Assembly: GCF_016027715.1 (NCBI RefSeq)
Contig: NZ_CP065691.1
Span: 1,335,954 to 1,399,953 of the forward strand
Direction: 5' to 3'
From: Lactococcus garvieae
GTDB taxonomy: Bacteria > Bacillota > Bacilli > Lactobacillales > Streptococcaceae
Length of the DNA stretch: 64,000 bases
A program made the position numbers and the translations under genes. The notes beneath the pieces were generated by a model that ran no database searches, had not been told where the DNA came from, and saw only the letters and a program-made list of their open reading frames with translations. Below, piece by piece: positions 8,104-17,639 of this stretch; position 1 is the first letter of the stretch, and each line of letters starts with the position of its first letter.

Positions 8104-8853
8104 TTATTGAAGATCACGATAAGTTCCTAGAGTAATTCCCATTTCGTCAAATAAAATTTTGTACTTTTCTTTCGTTAATTCGCGTACCTGATAAGCACGT
8201 CCTGATGTAAAGCTTGAACGATCTAAAAGTTCCGCATCAACATATCCAGGATGACACATCGCTTCGACACTTCCGAAAGTCAAACAATCATCAATCAGGG
8301 AACGAATTGCCATAGGGCGCCAAATTTCTTTCTCCATCCCTAGGCTATCGAGTGTATGAAAGAAGCGTCGGGTTGTCAATAAGTCATCTGACACCTTATA
8401 ATTACTCCGTACAGGAAGATGGTATTCCCTAGCTAATTTTTCAAAAACTTCCGTCAATGAACCAATACTATTTACATGATGGTGGCTATCTAAATGCGTG
8501 GGTTCAATACCTGCCTGAATGACCTTTTCAATTTGTGATTTCCATTCGAGATAAAGTTCTTCTAAATTAATTTCAAAATCTGCTTCATAGAAGGATAAAT
8601 GATGAAAATTACCTTTTTCATTAACAAGTGATGGAACATCTGTACGAAGTGGGGCTCCACAAGTCAAAACTAAGTGTACACCAATTCCCAAATTAGGATT
8701 TTCTTTCGCAAGTGCTTTAGCATGATCGAAACCAGGCATATTTGCCATCATTGTAGTTGAAGTTAGAATTCCATTGCGATGAGATTCGATGATGCCGTGA
8801 TTAATACCATTACCATATCCAAAATCATCTGCATTAATAATCATTAAAGCCAT
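8104..8853 (-). CDS. ChbG/YdjC-family carbohydrate deacetylase
   Basis: A 249-residue protein with the YdjC/ChbG signatures: NADDFGYGNGINHGI at the N terminus (metal-binding Asp) and THLDSHHHVNSIG (metal-binding histidines) near residue 120. ChbG of E. coli removes one acetyl group from chitobiose-6-phosphate so that a GH4 enzyme can hydrolyse it. Here it lies between a GH4 gene (10 bp upstream) and an EIICB gene in one operon. This suggests that the imported sugar carries an N-acetyl group, although the permease family is not the chitobiose one. ATG is preceded by AAGGAG. Confidence 0.87.
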   Translation of the reverse strand: MALMIINADDFGYGNGINHGIIESHRNGILTSTTMMANMPGFDHAKALAKENPNLGIGVHLVLTCGAPLRTDVPSLVNEKGNFHHLSFYEADFEINLEELYLEWKSQIEKVIQAGIEPTHLDSHHHVNSIGSLTEVFEKLAREYHLPVRSNYKVSDDLLTTRRFFHTLDSLGMEKEIWRPMAIRSLIDDCLTFGSVEAMCHPGYVDAELLDRSSFTSGRAYQVRELTKEKYKILFDEMGITLGTYRDLQ

Positions 8854-8863
8854 TGTTTTCTCC

Positions 8864-10174
8864 TTATTTCAGTTCTACCCAATAGTCGCCATTAACCTCG
8901 ATCATTTCATCCAAAACTTTTTTAGCAACGATGGCATTAGGTACTGATTGATTCAATGTAAATGCCTCAAACGCTTTTTGATAGGAATTTTCGAAGAAAG
9001 CATCTACTAATAATTTCTCAGAAGCAACCTGCGCTTCCATTAATCCTTTATGAAAATCTGGAATGTCTTCACGAAGTGAAATCGGTTCAACACCACGCGC
9101 ATTCACATAACAAGGTACTTCAACGACGGCATCTTCACGTAAGTTTGGAATAGCTCCCTTATTTGGAACAATCAACATGAAGCGATCATTTTTATTATGC
9201 AAGATTGAAATCGCAATCTGTACTATATATAAACCATGTCCGCTTCCTTCATAATCAATCGTATCTAAATCACGATTTTCAATAATTTTTGTTGCCGTTT
9301 CTTTGAGCTTTTTCAAGCGGTCATCCATAATTTCATTGGCGCGTGTGTAATTTGGATTAGCTTCTTTCACAATACGGTTATTGTAAAGATAATATTGTAA
9401 ATAGTTATTTGGTAAATGTGTCGGAAAATCTACAGTTAAATCAGCCATGATATCAAAAGCATGTGCCCATGACTCATCTTGGCTTTCGGTATTCAAGCCA
9501 TTTTCGATAATACCTTCAATAATTTCTGGCATAATATCTTTGCCTTGGGAAACATCATAAATTTCCTTATACCAGCCGAAATGATTCAAGCCATAGTATT
9601 GAGAAATAAAGTTGGTACGATTAAGCCCAAAAGTATCTTCCAAAACTTCTTCAATACCTATAGTCATATCACATGCATTAACGATTTTAATATTTGGAAA
9701 TTTTCTGCGAACAGATTCAGCAACGATAGACTCTGGGTTAGTATAATTCAGAATCCAAGCATCTGGTGCATAATCTTGAATGTGTTGAACCATTGCTAGA
9801 AAGCTTTTCATTGAACGCATTCCATAAGCAAAACCGCCCAAACCACATGTTTCTTGACCAACTAGACCATGCTTGAGTGGAATCTTTTCATCGGTTTCAC
9901 GCATTTCCATACCACCCGCACGAATTTGTGAAAAAACAAAATTGACACCTTCGAAAGCTACTTTTGGATCTTGTGTGACAACTAATTTTGTATCCAAATT
10001 ATTTTTTTCAAGTAAAAATTGAATAATAACTCCCATATCAGCATTGCGCACCTCATCAATATCATACAAGCGAATTTCCCCAATAGGAAATTCTTTCTCA
10101 TATTTAAGTGCTGTTAGTAGAATTCCAGGTGTATAACCGCTTCCCGCTCCCGCGATTGTAATAATATTTTTCAT
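8864..10174 (-). CDS. GH4 6-phospho-glycosidase (NAD- and metal-dependent)
   Basis: A 436-residue glycoside hydrolase family 4 enzyme. The N terminus is a Rossmann fold (ITIAGAGSGYTPGILL). The active-site segment reads NACDMTIG (Cys168-Asp169-Met170) and the metal His is in GLNHFGW (His198). In GH4, a CDM motif goes with 6-phospho-alpha-glucosidases such as GlvA, while beta-enzymes carry CNVP; the residue after Met is Thr rather than the usual Pro. These enzymes need NAD+ and Mn2+ and cut phosphorylated disaccharides in the cytoplasm. Operon partners are EIIA, ChbG and EIICB. The substrate is uncertain. A palindrome and a candidate extended -10 lie directly upstream. Confidence 0.88.
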   Translation of the reverse strand: MKNIITIAGAGSGYTPGILLTALKYEKEFPIGEIRLYDIDEVRNADMGVIIQFLLEKNNLDTKLVVTQDPKVAFEGVNFVFSQIRAGGMEMRETDEKIPLKHGLVGQETCGLGGFAYGMRSMKSFLAMVQHIQDYAPDAWILNYTNPESIVAESVRRKFPNIKIVNACDMTIGIEEVLEDTFGLNRTNFISQYYGLNHFGWYKEIYDVSQGKDIMPEIIEGIIENGLNTESQDESWAHAFDIMADLTVDFPTHLPNNYLQYYLYNNRIVKEANPNYTRANEIMDDRLKKLKETATKIIENRDLDTIDYEGSGHGLYIVQIAISILHNKNDRFMLIVPNKGAIPNLREDAVVEVPCYVNARGVEPISLREDIPDFHKGLMEAQVASEKLLVDAFFENSYQKAFEAFTLNQSVPNAIVAKKVLDEMIEVNGDYWVELK

Positions 10175-10204
10175 TTTTTTCCTCTCTTTTTAGCCTATTA
10201 AGAC

Positions 10205-10241
10205 TTTATATCATTTCTCTTGAACCCAGTATTAAATACTG
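10205..10241 (-). promoter_or_regulatory. Palindromic operator with internal promoter before GH4 gene
   Basis: CAGTATTAAATACTG at 10227-10241 is a perfect palindrome that contains the stop codon of the EIIA gene. On the minus strand it overlaps the -35 position of an extended -10 (TG-n-TATAAA, 10205-10210). The 11-bp core GTATTAAATAC recurs at 10820-10830 with matching flanks. Confidence 0.55.
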
Positions 10242-10702
10242 AAAACAGGAGTATTTATTTCCTTATTTAAAACTAATGATGTTTTACCATCAATTTCTGG
10301 CATAATTATCAAGACATCTGTTTGTTTACCTTGCGCTTTAATTGTTTCAAAATCAGCAGTTGCGATGTGGGTGTCTTTAGTTACAGCTTGGCCTTCAGTA
10401 ACATGAAGATCAATGCCCTGTCCTTCCAGTTCAACCGTGTCAAGACCGATATGTACAAGAACACCCAGACCTTTATTGCTTTTAAGCAGTATTGCATGCT
10501 TGGTGGGAAAAATACTTTCTACTGCTCCCTCAACTGGGGAGTAAATATCATTTTCAGTGGGTTGTACGGCAAAACCTGCTCCCATCATTCCTTCTGAAAA
10601 TACAGCATCTTTTACTTCAGACAGTGGAATTATATTACCACTTACAGTTTGGTAGACTTCTGTTTTATTTGAAAATACCGTTTTCAATTGACCAAAAACC
10701 AT
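10232..10702 (-). CDS. PTS EIIA, glucose type (Crr-like)
   Basis: A 156-residue single-domain EIIA of the glucose family. The start at 10702 is chosen because GGAGG stands five bases before its ATG and the family motif begins right after; the longer frame adds 32 residues without support. His84 in VLVHIGLDTV is the phosphorylation site and His69 the second conserved histidine. It takes phosphate from HPr and passes it to the EIIB domain of 6453-8063, which has no EIIA of its own. First gene of the operon. Confidence 0.92.
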   Translation of the reverse strand: MVFGQLKTVFSNKTEVYQTVSGNIIPLSEVKDAVFSEGMMGAGFAVQPTENDIYSPVEGAVESIFPTKHAILLKSNKGLGVLVHIGLDTVELEGQGIDLHVTEGQAVTKDTHIATADFETIKAQGKQTDVLIIMPEIDGKTSLVLNKEINTPVFSI

Positions 10703-10819
10703 TTCATAACCTCCTTTTCTTAATATAATTTTAACAGGACATCTCAGGAAAATTTTACAAAAGCTACAAACATTTAGAAAATATTTCCTAAATAACAAAA
10801 AGAAGATGGTTTGTTCCCT

Positions 10820-10830
10820 GTATTAAATAC
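10820..10830. promoter_or_regulatory. Upstream copy of the palindromic operator
   Basis: GTATTAAATAC, about 118 bp upstream of the EIIA start. The flanks match the copy at 10227-10241 (16 of 19 aligned positions, both preceded by a CCC triplet). Candidate site for the RpiR-type regulator. The region 10703-10819 contains only weak promoter candidates (for example TTGTTA-N16-TAAATG). Confidence 0.5.
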
Positions 10831-10863
10831 TCTTCTACTCTCCTTCAAAGTTAGACAAAATAC

Positions 10864-10902
10864 AAAAAAGATATGACGCCCTAATGGCATCATATCTTTT
10901 TC
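10864..10902 (-). terminator. uvrB terminator
   Basis: AAAAAAGATATGA-C-GCC pairs with GGC-A-TCATATCTTTTT around a 5-nt loop, one internal mismatch. It follows the uvrB stop on the minus strand with a T-tract, and could also work in the other direction. Confidence 0.8.
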
Positions 10903-10931
10903 TTTAATTTAGTTTTCTACTCTAAGCTATT

Positions 10932-12920
10932 TTAATCTAAAGCTTTGATTTCTAAAATCATATCACGCAGTTGTGCAGCAGATTCAAAGTCAAGCGCACC
11001 TGCTGCTTCGGCCATCTCTTTCTCCAGTTTCTTGAGCAATGTTTTACGTTCTTTTTTAGTCATTGCTTCAGCAGAAACCTCTTCAACTTCGCCAGACTCT
11101 GTTCGCTTACTAATAGAGATTAAATCACGGATTTCTTTCTTAATCGTTTGAGGAACTATGCCATGTTTTTCATTATAAGCCATTTGGATCTCACGACGGC
11201 GACTTGTTTCATCCATGGCGCGTTGCATAGACTGTGTAATTTTATCACCATACATGATAACACGACCATTAGAATTACGAGCCGCACGACCAATTGTCTG
11301 AATCAAGCCACGTTCATTACGTAAGAAACCTTCTTTGTCTGCATCCAAAATGGCTACAAGAGATACTTCCGGAACGTCAATCCCTTCCCGTAAAAGGTTA
11401 ATCCCTACTAACACATCAAATACACCAAGACGCAAATCGCGGATAATTTCAGTCCGTTCTAAAGTCTTAATATCACTGTGCATGTATTTAACCTTAACTC
11501 CCATTTCTTTGAAATAAGAGCTTAAGTCCTCTGCCATCTTCTTCGTCAAGGTTGTCACAAAGACACGTTCATTTTTTTCAACACGCGCATTGATTTCTCC
11601 TAAAAGGTCATCAATTTGTCCCATCATTGGTCGAACTTCGACGATCGGATCAAGCAATCCTGTTGGACGGATGATTTGCTCAACTATTGTATCTGTCTGT
11701 TCCATTTCATAATCACCTGGTGTGGCAGATACATACACAATCTGATGGACATGACTTTCAAACTCTTCCCGACGTAACGGACGGTTATCCAAAGCTGATG
11801 GCAGACGGAAACCATAATTTACTAACATATCTTTCCGTGCTCGGTCACCATTATACATCCCTTTGACTTGACCCATCGTCATATGACTTTCATCAATCAT
11901 AATCATAAAATCATCAGGGAAGAAGTCAAGTAAAGTAAATGGTGGTTCTCCTTCGGTACGCCCATCCATATGACGTGAATAGTTTTCGACCCCATTACAG
12001 TAGCCCATCTCCCGAAGCATCTCGATATCATAGTTGGTTCTTTGCTCCAAACGTTGTGCTTCCAAAAGTTTGCCTTCACTTCGAAAAGCTTTCAGCTGCT
12101 CTTGCAATTCAGCTTCGATCTTAGCAATAGACTCTTCCATACGATCATCATTGGTCATAAAGTGAGTCGCGGGGAAAATAGCCAAGTGATCAACCTCGCC
12201 TAAAACCTGACCTGTCAAAGCTTCGATTTCACGTATACGGTCGATTTCATCACCAAAAAATTCTACACGAAAGGCATGCTCATCTCTTGAAGCAGGGAAG
12301 ACTTCCACAACATCCCCTCGCACACGAAAGCGACCACGTTGAAAATCAATATCATTCCGTTCAAACTGAATACCTACTAAGTCATTCAATAATTTATCCC
12401 GAGAAATCTCAAGCCCTGGGCGTAAACTTACTACGCTATCTTGGTATTCTTTAGGAGATCCTAAACCATAAATACATGAAACAGAGGCCACTACAATGAC
12501 ATCATTACGTTCTAAAAGTGAACTTGTCGCACTATGGCGGAGCTTATCAATCTCATCATTCACGGAACTGTCTTTTTCAATGTAAGTGTCTGAGGATGGT
12601 ACATAAGCTTCTGGTTGATAGTAATCATAATAGCTGACAAAGTATTCCACAGCGTTATTCGGGAAAAACTCTTTAAACTCACTATAAAGCTGTCCCGCAA
12701 GCGTTTTATTATGCGCCATAACCAAGGTTGGTTTATTCGTCCGCGCAATAACTTGACTCATGGTGTAGGTCTTACCTGTACCTGTAGCTCCACGTAAAAT
12801 TTGAGCTTTTTCTCCATTTTCAATATTCTCTACAAGCGTTTCAATAGCTTCACCTTGATCTCCTGCTGGTTCGTATTTACTGACCAGATCAAACTTATTA
12901 TTTGTTATACGTTCTATCAT
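10932..12920 (-). CDS. uvrB: Excinuclease ABC subunit B
   Basis: A 662-residue protein, full UvrB length. Walker A GATGTGKT at residues 44-51, the beta-hairpin segment [12 protein letters not shown] near 97, helicase motifs ([26 protein letters not shown]) and a C-terminal UVR domain ([26 protein letters not shown]) that contacts UvrC. It verifies damage and loads UvrC in nucleotide excision repair. Its first four bases overlap the end of the NUDIX gene (ATGA-type overlap), so the two are translationally coupled. Confidence 0.97.
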   Translation of the reverse strand: MIERITNNKFDLVSKYEPAGDQGEAIETLVENIENGEKAQILRGATGTGKTYTMSQVIARTNKPTLVMAHNKTLAGQLYSEFKEFFPNNAVEYFVSYYDYYQPEAYVPSSDTYIEKDSSVNDEIDKLRHSATSSLLERNDVIVVASVSCIYGLGSPKEYQDSVVSLRPGLEISRDKLLNDLVGIQFERNDIDFQRGRFRVRGDVVEVFPASRDEHAFRVEFFGDEIDRIREIEALTGQVLGEVDHLAIFPATHFMTNDDRMEESIAKIEAELQEQLKAFRSEGKLLEAQRLEQRTNYDIEMLREMGYCNGVENYSRHMDGRTEGEPPFTLLDFFPDDFMIMIDESHMTMGQVKGMYNGDRARKDMLVNYGFRLPSALDNRPLRREEFESHVHQIVYVSATPGDYEMEQTDTIVEQIIRPTGLLDPIVEVRPMMGQIDDLLGEINARVEKNERVFVTTLTKKMAEDLSSYFKEMGVKVKYMHSDIKTLERTEIIRDLRLGVFDVLVGINLLREGIDVPEVSLVAILDADKEGFLRNERGLIQTIGRAARNSNGRVIMYGDKITQSMQRAMDETSRRREIQMAYNEKHGIVPQTIKKEIRDLISISKRTESGEVEEVSAEAMTKKERKTLLKKLEKEMAEAAGALDFESAAQLRDMILEIKALD

Positions 12921-13372
12921 TTTATTTCCTTAAATTCTTTCTTAAAATAAGTCAAAGCTTTGCGATAAACTTCTGACTTAAAACTAAATCTGTTGAAATC
13001 AATCTCAGCAAAAGGGAAAGCCTTATAACTGATAAACTCCGGATGACTCGTTTTCATATTGAGAACAGCATCTGGATGTAACCTAACAAGAAAATATTGC
13101 TGCTCTTGTCCTTTGTAGCTCCATGCGTGAAATGTCACCCCGTCTGGAAAATCATAACGTAACAATTCTGGATATTTTCCAACAATATCAAAATCAGTCG
13201 TACCAATTTCCTCTTCCAGCTCTCTAACTACTGCCTGCTCAGCATTTTCTCCCTTTTCAATTCCGCCTTGCGGAAAGCCCCAAATTTGGGGCAAATCTGC
13301 ACGTTGAAAAAGTAAAATTTCATTTTCCGCATTCAAAATGATTGCTGCTGTATTTTTTCTATAAGTTTTCAT
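12917..13372 (-). CDS. NUDIX hydrolase (RppH-like)
   Basis: A 151-residue protein from the ATG at 13372; the 44 codons upstream in frame are hydrophobic, lack a ribosome binding site, and cross the def promoter region. The Nudix box is complete: G36 to G57 in [22 protein letters not shown], with the metal-binding RELEEE core. The context around it (WGFPQGG) is that of RNA pyrophosphohydrolases and (di)nucleoside polyphosphatases. It overlaps uvrB by 4 bp. The exact substrate cannot be read from the sequence. Confidence 0.85.
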   Translation of the reverse strand: MKTYRKNTAAIILNAENEILLFQRADLPQIWGFPQGGIEKGENAEQAVVRELEEEIGTTDFDIVGKYPELLRYDFPDGVTFHAWSYKGQEQQYFLVRLHPDAVLNMKTSHPEFISYKAFPFAEIDFNRFSFKSEVYRKALTYFKKEFKEIK

Positions 13373-13431
13373 TTCTGCCCCCTTATAAGCTTTCTCTTTA
13401 ATCAATTTTAACATTTTTGGTAGAAAATTTA

Positions 13432-13440
13432 TGCTATAAT
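13432..13440 (+). promoter_or_regulatory. Extended -10 promoter of def
   Basis: TG-C-TATAAT: TG at 13432-13433 and TATAAT at 13435-13440, about 38 bp before the def ATG; the -35 region is weak. AAGGA precedes the start. Confidence 0.65.
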
Positions 13441-13478
13441 TAACTAATAGTAATAATATATCAAGGAAGTAAAAAAAA

Positions 13479-14105
13479 ATGTCTGTACAAGAAAACTTAA
13501 TCAAAGCAAGTCATATGATTAGCATGGACGATATCGTTCGTGAAGGAAATGAAACACTTCGGACAGTTGCTGATGAAGTCAGCTTGCCACTGTCTGATGA
13601 AGATATCATTTTAGGCGAAAAAATGATGGAATTTCTTCGAAATTCCCAAAATCCTGCTATTGCAGAAAAAATGCAGCTACGTCCAGGTGTCGGTCTAGCT
13701 GCTAACCAGCTCGATATTGCTAAAAAGATTATCGCTGTACTTATTCCTAACGATCCTGAAATGGACGAAGACGGTAATGAGATTGCCCCAAAAGAAGCTT
13801 ATAAAATGGCAGAAATCATGTATAATGCTAAAGTCGTGAGCCATTCTGTTCAAGATGCAGCCATCGAATCAGGAGAAGGTTGTCTTTCTGTTGACCGTGA
13901 AGTGCCTGGCTTAGTTATCCGTCACGCGCGTGTAACAGTAGAGTACTACGATAAAAACAATGAAAAACACAAAATCCGTCTGAAAGATTTCCCTTCAATG
14001 TGTGTACAACATGAAATCGATCATACAAATGGTATCATGTTCTACGATCACATTGATGAGAAAGAACCTTGGGCTATTAAAGACGGCCTTCTGATTGTCC
14101 AATAA
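13479..14105 (+). CDS. def: Peptide deformylase
   Basis: A 208-residue type II deformylase as found in Gram-positives. The three motifs are all present: [10 protein letters not shown] (from residue 70), EGCLSVDR with metal ligand Cys135, and QHEIDH with His178, Glu179 and His182. It removes the formyl group from nascent proteins. Transcribed divergently from the NUDIX/uvrB pair and closed by a hairpin at 14116-14147. Confidence 0.96.
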   Translation: MSVQENLIKASHMISMDDIVREGNETLRTVADEVSLPLSDEDIILGEKMMEFLRNSQNPAIAEKMQLRPGVGLAANQLDIAKKIIAVLIPNDPEMDEDGNEIAPKEAYKMAEIMYNAKVVSHSVQDAAIESGEGCLSVDREVPGLVIRHARVTVEYYDKNNEKHKIRLKDFPSMCVQHEIDHTNGIMFYDHIDEKEPWAIKDGLLIVQ

Positions 14106-14115
14106 ATTTTCAAGC

Positions 14116-14147
14116 AAAAAGAATAAGCCAAAAGCTTACTCTTTTTT
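14116..14147. terminator. Terminator between def and the convergent membrane gene
   Basis: AAAAAGAATAAGC (14116-14128) pairs with GCTTACTCTTTTT (14134-14146) with one mismatch and a 5-nt loop; A- and T-tracts make it usable from both sides. It overlaps the stop of the minus-strand gene. Confidence 0.75.
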
Positions 14148-14391
14148 ATTTTAATAATTTTTCAAGCTGTCTTTTCCTTATCCGGTAGTCCTGAAGAGTA
14201 AGGAAAATTGTAATGAAGAGGTAGATGATGTAAACAAAGAAAACATATGATGGCATAGCGATTACTATCACACATCCACTAATTGGACCAATAAAATAAT
14301 TATTGACTTGGTTAAAGGTAGTGTATTTTGAAGAAGTTTCTTGATCATATTTCCGAGCCATATCTTCTTCATTTAAAATTTTCCAGAGCAT
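14146..14391 (-). CDS. Small two-helix membrane protein, unknown
   Basis: An 81-residue protein not recognised. A polar N terminus of about 28 residues is followed by two membrane helices (NYFIGPISGCVIVIAMPSYV; FFVYIIYLFITIFLTL) and a basic tail (QDYRIRKRQLEKLLK), which suggests a cytoplasmic C terminus. It begins 2 bp after the secreted protein gene at 14394, so the two form an operon. The pairing of a secreted protein with a small basic membrane protein resembles toxin/immunity pairs, but no family match supports this. Confidence 0.6.
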   Translation of the reverse strand: MLWKILNEEDMARKYDQETSSKYTTFNQVNNYFIGPISGCVIVIAMPSYVFFVYIIYLFITIFLTLQDYRIRKRQLEKLLK

Positions 14392-14393
14392 AA

Positions 14394-14996
14394 TTACTGA
14401 TTTCCAGAGCCTCTAGGAATCCATGCACGGGAATAAAAAACTTTTCCATGAATAATCGCATTTGCCCTAATCATATTTACAGTCGCCCTTATCATACCAC
14501 GTGTAAACATAAATAAATTACCAGAAAAAGCAGACATAGCTGCGGAAAGGACGTTTATACCTGACTGTGCATATTTTATAGCTTGCAACATACTCTTTGA
14601 AAGATAAAGATTATAATTTCCATTTTTACGATTGCCATACCATACTATTTTCGTCACTCCAGTTCCTCTCTGAAACATTATCTTTTTAATCTCCGTAGAA
14701 ACCTTATAACCTGACTTTTCTAATATTCGTACTAAATCTGCATCTGAAATCATTGCTGTTTCCTGATTACCTTCTTGTTTAGTAATCATTACTTCATTCA
14801 TCTGTTGGTGAAATTCTTTCAGCTTTTCTGCTTCAGAACCTAAAAATAGGGCTTCATTATTTTCATTTGTCTCATTCTCTACTATTGTGTAAGCTTCTGC
14901 TCCAACCTTTATAGAAAAAATAGGATAAACTCCTGAGAATAGCAGTAAGATAAGTACAAATACTAATACTATTTTTTTTAAATACTTATTTAACAT
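14394..14996 (-). CDS. Secreted protein of unknown function
   Basis: A 200-residue protein with a clear signal peptide (KKIVLVFVLILLLFSGVY, cleavage probably after VGAEA near residue 35). The mature part has a charged region (KLKEFHQQMNEVM), a segment with TKIVWYGNRKNGNYNLYLSKS, and a C-terminal amphipathic stretch rich in Ala, Ser and Met (INVLSAAMSAFSGNLFMF) ending in Arg and Gly. RBS AAGGAG. A promoter TTGTTT-N16-TATAAA lies on the minus strand about 90 bp upstream. No family recognised. The small, cationic, membrane-seeking C terminus would fit an antimicrobial or adhesin-like protein; this is speculation. Confidence 0.65.
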   Translation of the reverse strand: MLNKYLKKIVLVFVLILLLFSGVYPIFSIKVGAEAYTIVENETNENNEALFLGSEAEKLKEFHQQMNEVMITKQEGNQETAMISDADLVRILEKSGYKVSTEIKKIMFQRGTGVTKIVWYGNRKNGNYNLYLSKSMLQAIKYAQSGINVLSAAMSAFSGNLFMFTRGMIRATVNMIRANAIIHGKVFYSRAWIPRGSGNQ

Positions 14997-15116
14997 ATTT
15001 TCTCCTTTCTTAATAAGAAATTTTCATTAAAATAACTCAACATTTCCCCTCATTTCACCATAATAAATTCCTTTTTATATAAGTATTAGTACGAAAAACA
15101 AATACAATATTCACAA

Positions 15117-15150
15117 AAAAAAATAAAGGTTGAATAACCTTTATTTTTTT
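15117..15150 (-). terminator. clpE terminator
   Basis: AAAAAAATAAAGGTT (15117-15131) and AACCTTTATTTTTTT (15136-15150) form a perfect stem with a GAAT/ATTC loop, directly after the clpE stop. It is symmetric and may act in both directions. Confidence 0.88.
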
Positions 15151-15176
15151 GTCTTTCTAGAAACATACTAAACTAA

Positions 15177-17429
15177 TTATTCTTCATCCGGTTCTTCTAA
15201 AGCCTTAGTTTGTTTCTCTTCTTTCTTTACTTCTTCAGGCTTATTCACAATAACAATTTTGTCATCAACCAAGTCTGCAAGTAACTCTTTATATTCTGGA
15301 TGTTCGATATAGAAATCAGCAATAGCATCTTCAATATTATCCTGAATAGTACGACGAAGTGGACGTGCTCCCATCTTCGGATCGTAACCAAGGTCCACAA
15401 GTTTTTCCTTGGCTGCTTGGGTAACATCTAAATGAATATCATTTTGACTGATTTGAGCATTCACTTCATCAAGCATAAGGTCGACAATCTTAAGAAGATT
15501 TTCTTTACTTAAAGCTGAGAACTCGATGATCGCATCAAAGCGGTTCATAAACTCTGGGCTAAAGAAGTTATCTAATTCCCCTAGGACCGAATTTGTACGC
15601 CCTTCACGCGCTGCACCAAATCCAACATTTGCTTCTACTTTACCTGTGCCTGCATTTGAAGTCATAATGATAATGGCATCTTTAAAGGAAACTGTACGGC
15701 CTTGCGCATCAGTCAAACGGCCATCATCAAGAATTTGTAAGAACATGTGCATAACATCGGGGTGAGCTTTTTCAATTTCATCCAGCAGAATCAAACTATA
15801 TGGGTTGCGACGTACGCGCTCAGTCAATTGACCAGCTTCTTCATAGCCAACATAGCCCGGAGGAGCACCAATCAATTTGGCCACACTATGTTTTTCCATA
15901 TATTCCGACATATCAAAACGAATCATACTGTCCGCCGAACCAAAGAGTTCATGGGCAAGCTGTTTTGCAAGCTCAGTCTTACCGACACCAGTAGGACCAA
16001 CAAAGAGGAAAGAACCAATTGGACGATTTGGTTTACCAAGCCCAACACGGGAGCGACGAACAGCTTTAGAAATTTTGTCAATAGCTTCATCTTGCCCGAT
16101 AACATGATTCTTTAAATCTTCAGCTAGATTAATCAGTTGTGTTTGTTCTTTTTCTTTCAGATCTCCCACTGGAATATGCGTTTTCTCTTCAACAATCGCT
16201 TCAATATCTTTTTCAGTGATATTGGGCATTTCAGTATCTGAAATTTCATGATTTTGGAGTTCCCGTAATTTAGCAATCTGATCACGGAAATGCGCTGCTT
16301 TCTCAAAGTCTTCACGTTGCATCGCATCATTTTTTTGAGATTCTGCTTGTTCAATTCGTTTCTTTATATCTTCTGGATCAACGAATTTAAGTGTAAGGTT
16401 CTTTTTAGAACCTGCTTCGTCAAGCAAGTCAATCGCTTTATCTGGCAAGAAACGGTCTTGAATATAACGATTAGACAGATTGGCTGCAGCTAATATAGCT
16501 TCGTCTGAATACTTCACATGATGATAATCTTCATAACGTTTTTGAATACCACGCAAAATAGTAATCGTTTCATCAACTGAAGGCTCATCTACTTTAACCG
16601 GCTGCATCCGACGCTCTAAGGCTGCATCTTTTTCAATAATTCTGTACTCATTTAGTGTAGTTGCACCGACAAGTTGAAGTTCACCACGCGCCAAAGCTGG
16701 TTTAAGAATATTACCGGCATCCATATTTCCTTCGCCCGCTGAACCTGCTCCAACGATTTCATGAATTTCATCAATGAAGAGAATTACATCATCACGTTTA
16801 CGAATTTCTTCCATCAGCTTTTGCATACGTTCTTCAAACTGCCCACGCACACCTGTACCTTGAACTAAGCTAACTACATCAAGACGAATAACTTCTTTAT
16901 TTTGCAGTTTTTGTGGAACATCTCCGTCAACAATTTGCTGAGCTAGTCCCTCTACTACTGCGGTTTTCCCAACACCAGGTTCCCCGATAAGAACAGGGTT
17001 ATTTTTTGTACGACGGTTCAAAATTTCAATAACACGGGTAATTTCGGAATCCCGGCCAATAACTGGATCAATTTCTCCACGGCGTGCTGCATCTGTAATA
17101 TTAACGCCAAATTCTTCTAAGAGTCCTTTAGGAGCTTGTCCTCCCCGAGGATTCTGTGGTCCACCAGGACCTCTACCGCCTGCTTGAGTTGGCGGTGTCA
17201 TTGGACGTCCTTGATCATTGCCATGTAAGGCTTGGAAAATATCAGGAAATGGATTGAAAGGATCATCATTATTAGAAATATTTGTAGCCCCAGCAAATAA
17301 GCTTTCTTGACCACCTGATTTCATAATTTGATAACAGTTTTGGCATAAATCAACTTGCTTGCGCTGACCATTCACATTGGTGTAAAGGTGAATTGTCGCT
17401 TCATTTATTTTACAATTTTGGCAGAGCAT
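15177..17429 (-). CDS. clpE: ATP-dependent Clp protease ATPase ClpE
   Basis: A 750-residue Hsp100 protein. The N-terminal zinc finger (Cys3, Cys6, Cys29, Cys32) is the mark of ClpE. Two AAA modules follow with Walker A motifs GEPGVGKT and GPTGVGKT, separated by a UVR-type coiled coil ([18 protein letters not shown]). It unfolds substrates for ClpP and is part of the heat and stress response. A CtsR operator with a consensus promoter lies upstream (17513-17570). RBS is AAAGGAGG. Confidence 0.96.
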   Translation of the reverse strand: MLCQNCKINEATIHLYTNVNGQRKQVDLCQNCYQIMKSGGQESLFAGATNISNNDDPFNPFPDIFQALHGNDQGRPMTPPTQAGGRGPGGPQNPRGGQAPKGLLEEFGVNITDAARRGEIDPVIGRDSEITRVIEILNRRTKNNPVLIGEPGVGKTAVVEGLAQQIVDGDVPQKLQNKEVIRLDVVSLVQGTGVRGQFEERMQKLMEEIRKRDDVILFIDEIHEIVGAGSAGEGNMDAGNILKPALARGELQLVGATTLNEYRIIEKDAALERRMQPVKVDEPSVDETITILRGIQKRYEDYHHVKYSDEAILAAANLSNRYIQDRFLPDKAIDLLDEAGSKKNLTLKFVDPEDIKKRIEQAESQKNDAMQREDFEKAAHFRDQIAKLRELQNHEISDTEMPNITEKDIEAIVEEKTHIPVGDLKEKEQTQLINLAEDLKNHVIGQDEAIDKISKAVRRSRVGLGKPNRPIGSFLFVGPTGVGKTELAKQLAHELFGSADSMIRFDMSEYMEKHSVAKLIGAPPGYVGYEEAGQLTERVRRNPYSLILLDEIEKAHPDVMHMFLQILDDGRLTDAQGRTVSFKDAIIIMTSNAGTGKVEANVGFGAAREGRTNSVLGELDNFFSPEFMNRFDAIIEFSALSKENLLKIVDLMLDEVNAQISQNDIHLDVTQAAKEKLVDLGYDPKMGARPLRRTIQDNIEDAIADFYIEHPEYKELLADLVDDKIVIVNKPEEVKKEEKQTKALEEPDEE

Positions 17430-17512
17430 TTCGTCCTCCTTTGTGGTTACATCTTTTCTTTATTTTAACTTATTTTTTTAGAATTAAAAACTCAAATCTG
17501 ATCATCTTCAAG

Positions 17513-17570
17513 TTTGACCTTTTTTGACCTTTAATAATTTTTATTATATCACTTCTATAAAAATTATCAA
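17513..17570 (-). promoter_or_regulatory. clpE promoter with CtsR operator
   Basis: Minus strand: TTGATA (17565-17570), 16-bp spacer, TATAAT (17543-17548), then the direct repeat GGTCAAA-AAA-GGTCAAA (17513-17529) just downstream of the start point. This is the CtsR heptad repeat, so clpE should be repressed until heat or other protein stress. Confidence 0.93.
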
Positions 17571-17601
17571 ATCTTTTGTACTATGATAATTTACTTTAAT
17601 T

Positions 17602-17629
17602 CAAAAAACTCCCGACATTTGTCGAGAGT
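17602..17629 (-). terminator. rpoD terminator
   Basis: Minus strand ACTCTCGAC (17629-17621) pairs with GTCGGGAGT (17616-17608) with one GU pair around a 4-nt loop, followed by six T. Confidence 0.85.
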
Positions 17630-17639
17630 ATTCTTATTC

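Noticed and set aside
10703-10819. CcpA (cre) site before the PTS operon
   Set aside because: The best candidate around 10755-10770 departs from the consensus in several fixed positions.
15245-16493. Several overlapping frames antisense to clpE
   Set aside because: They are shadows of the clpE coding sequence without binding sites or recognisable domains.
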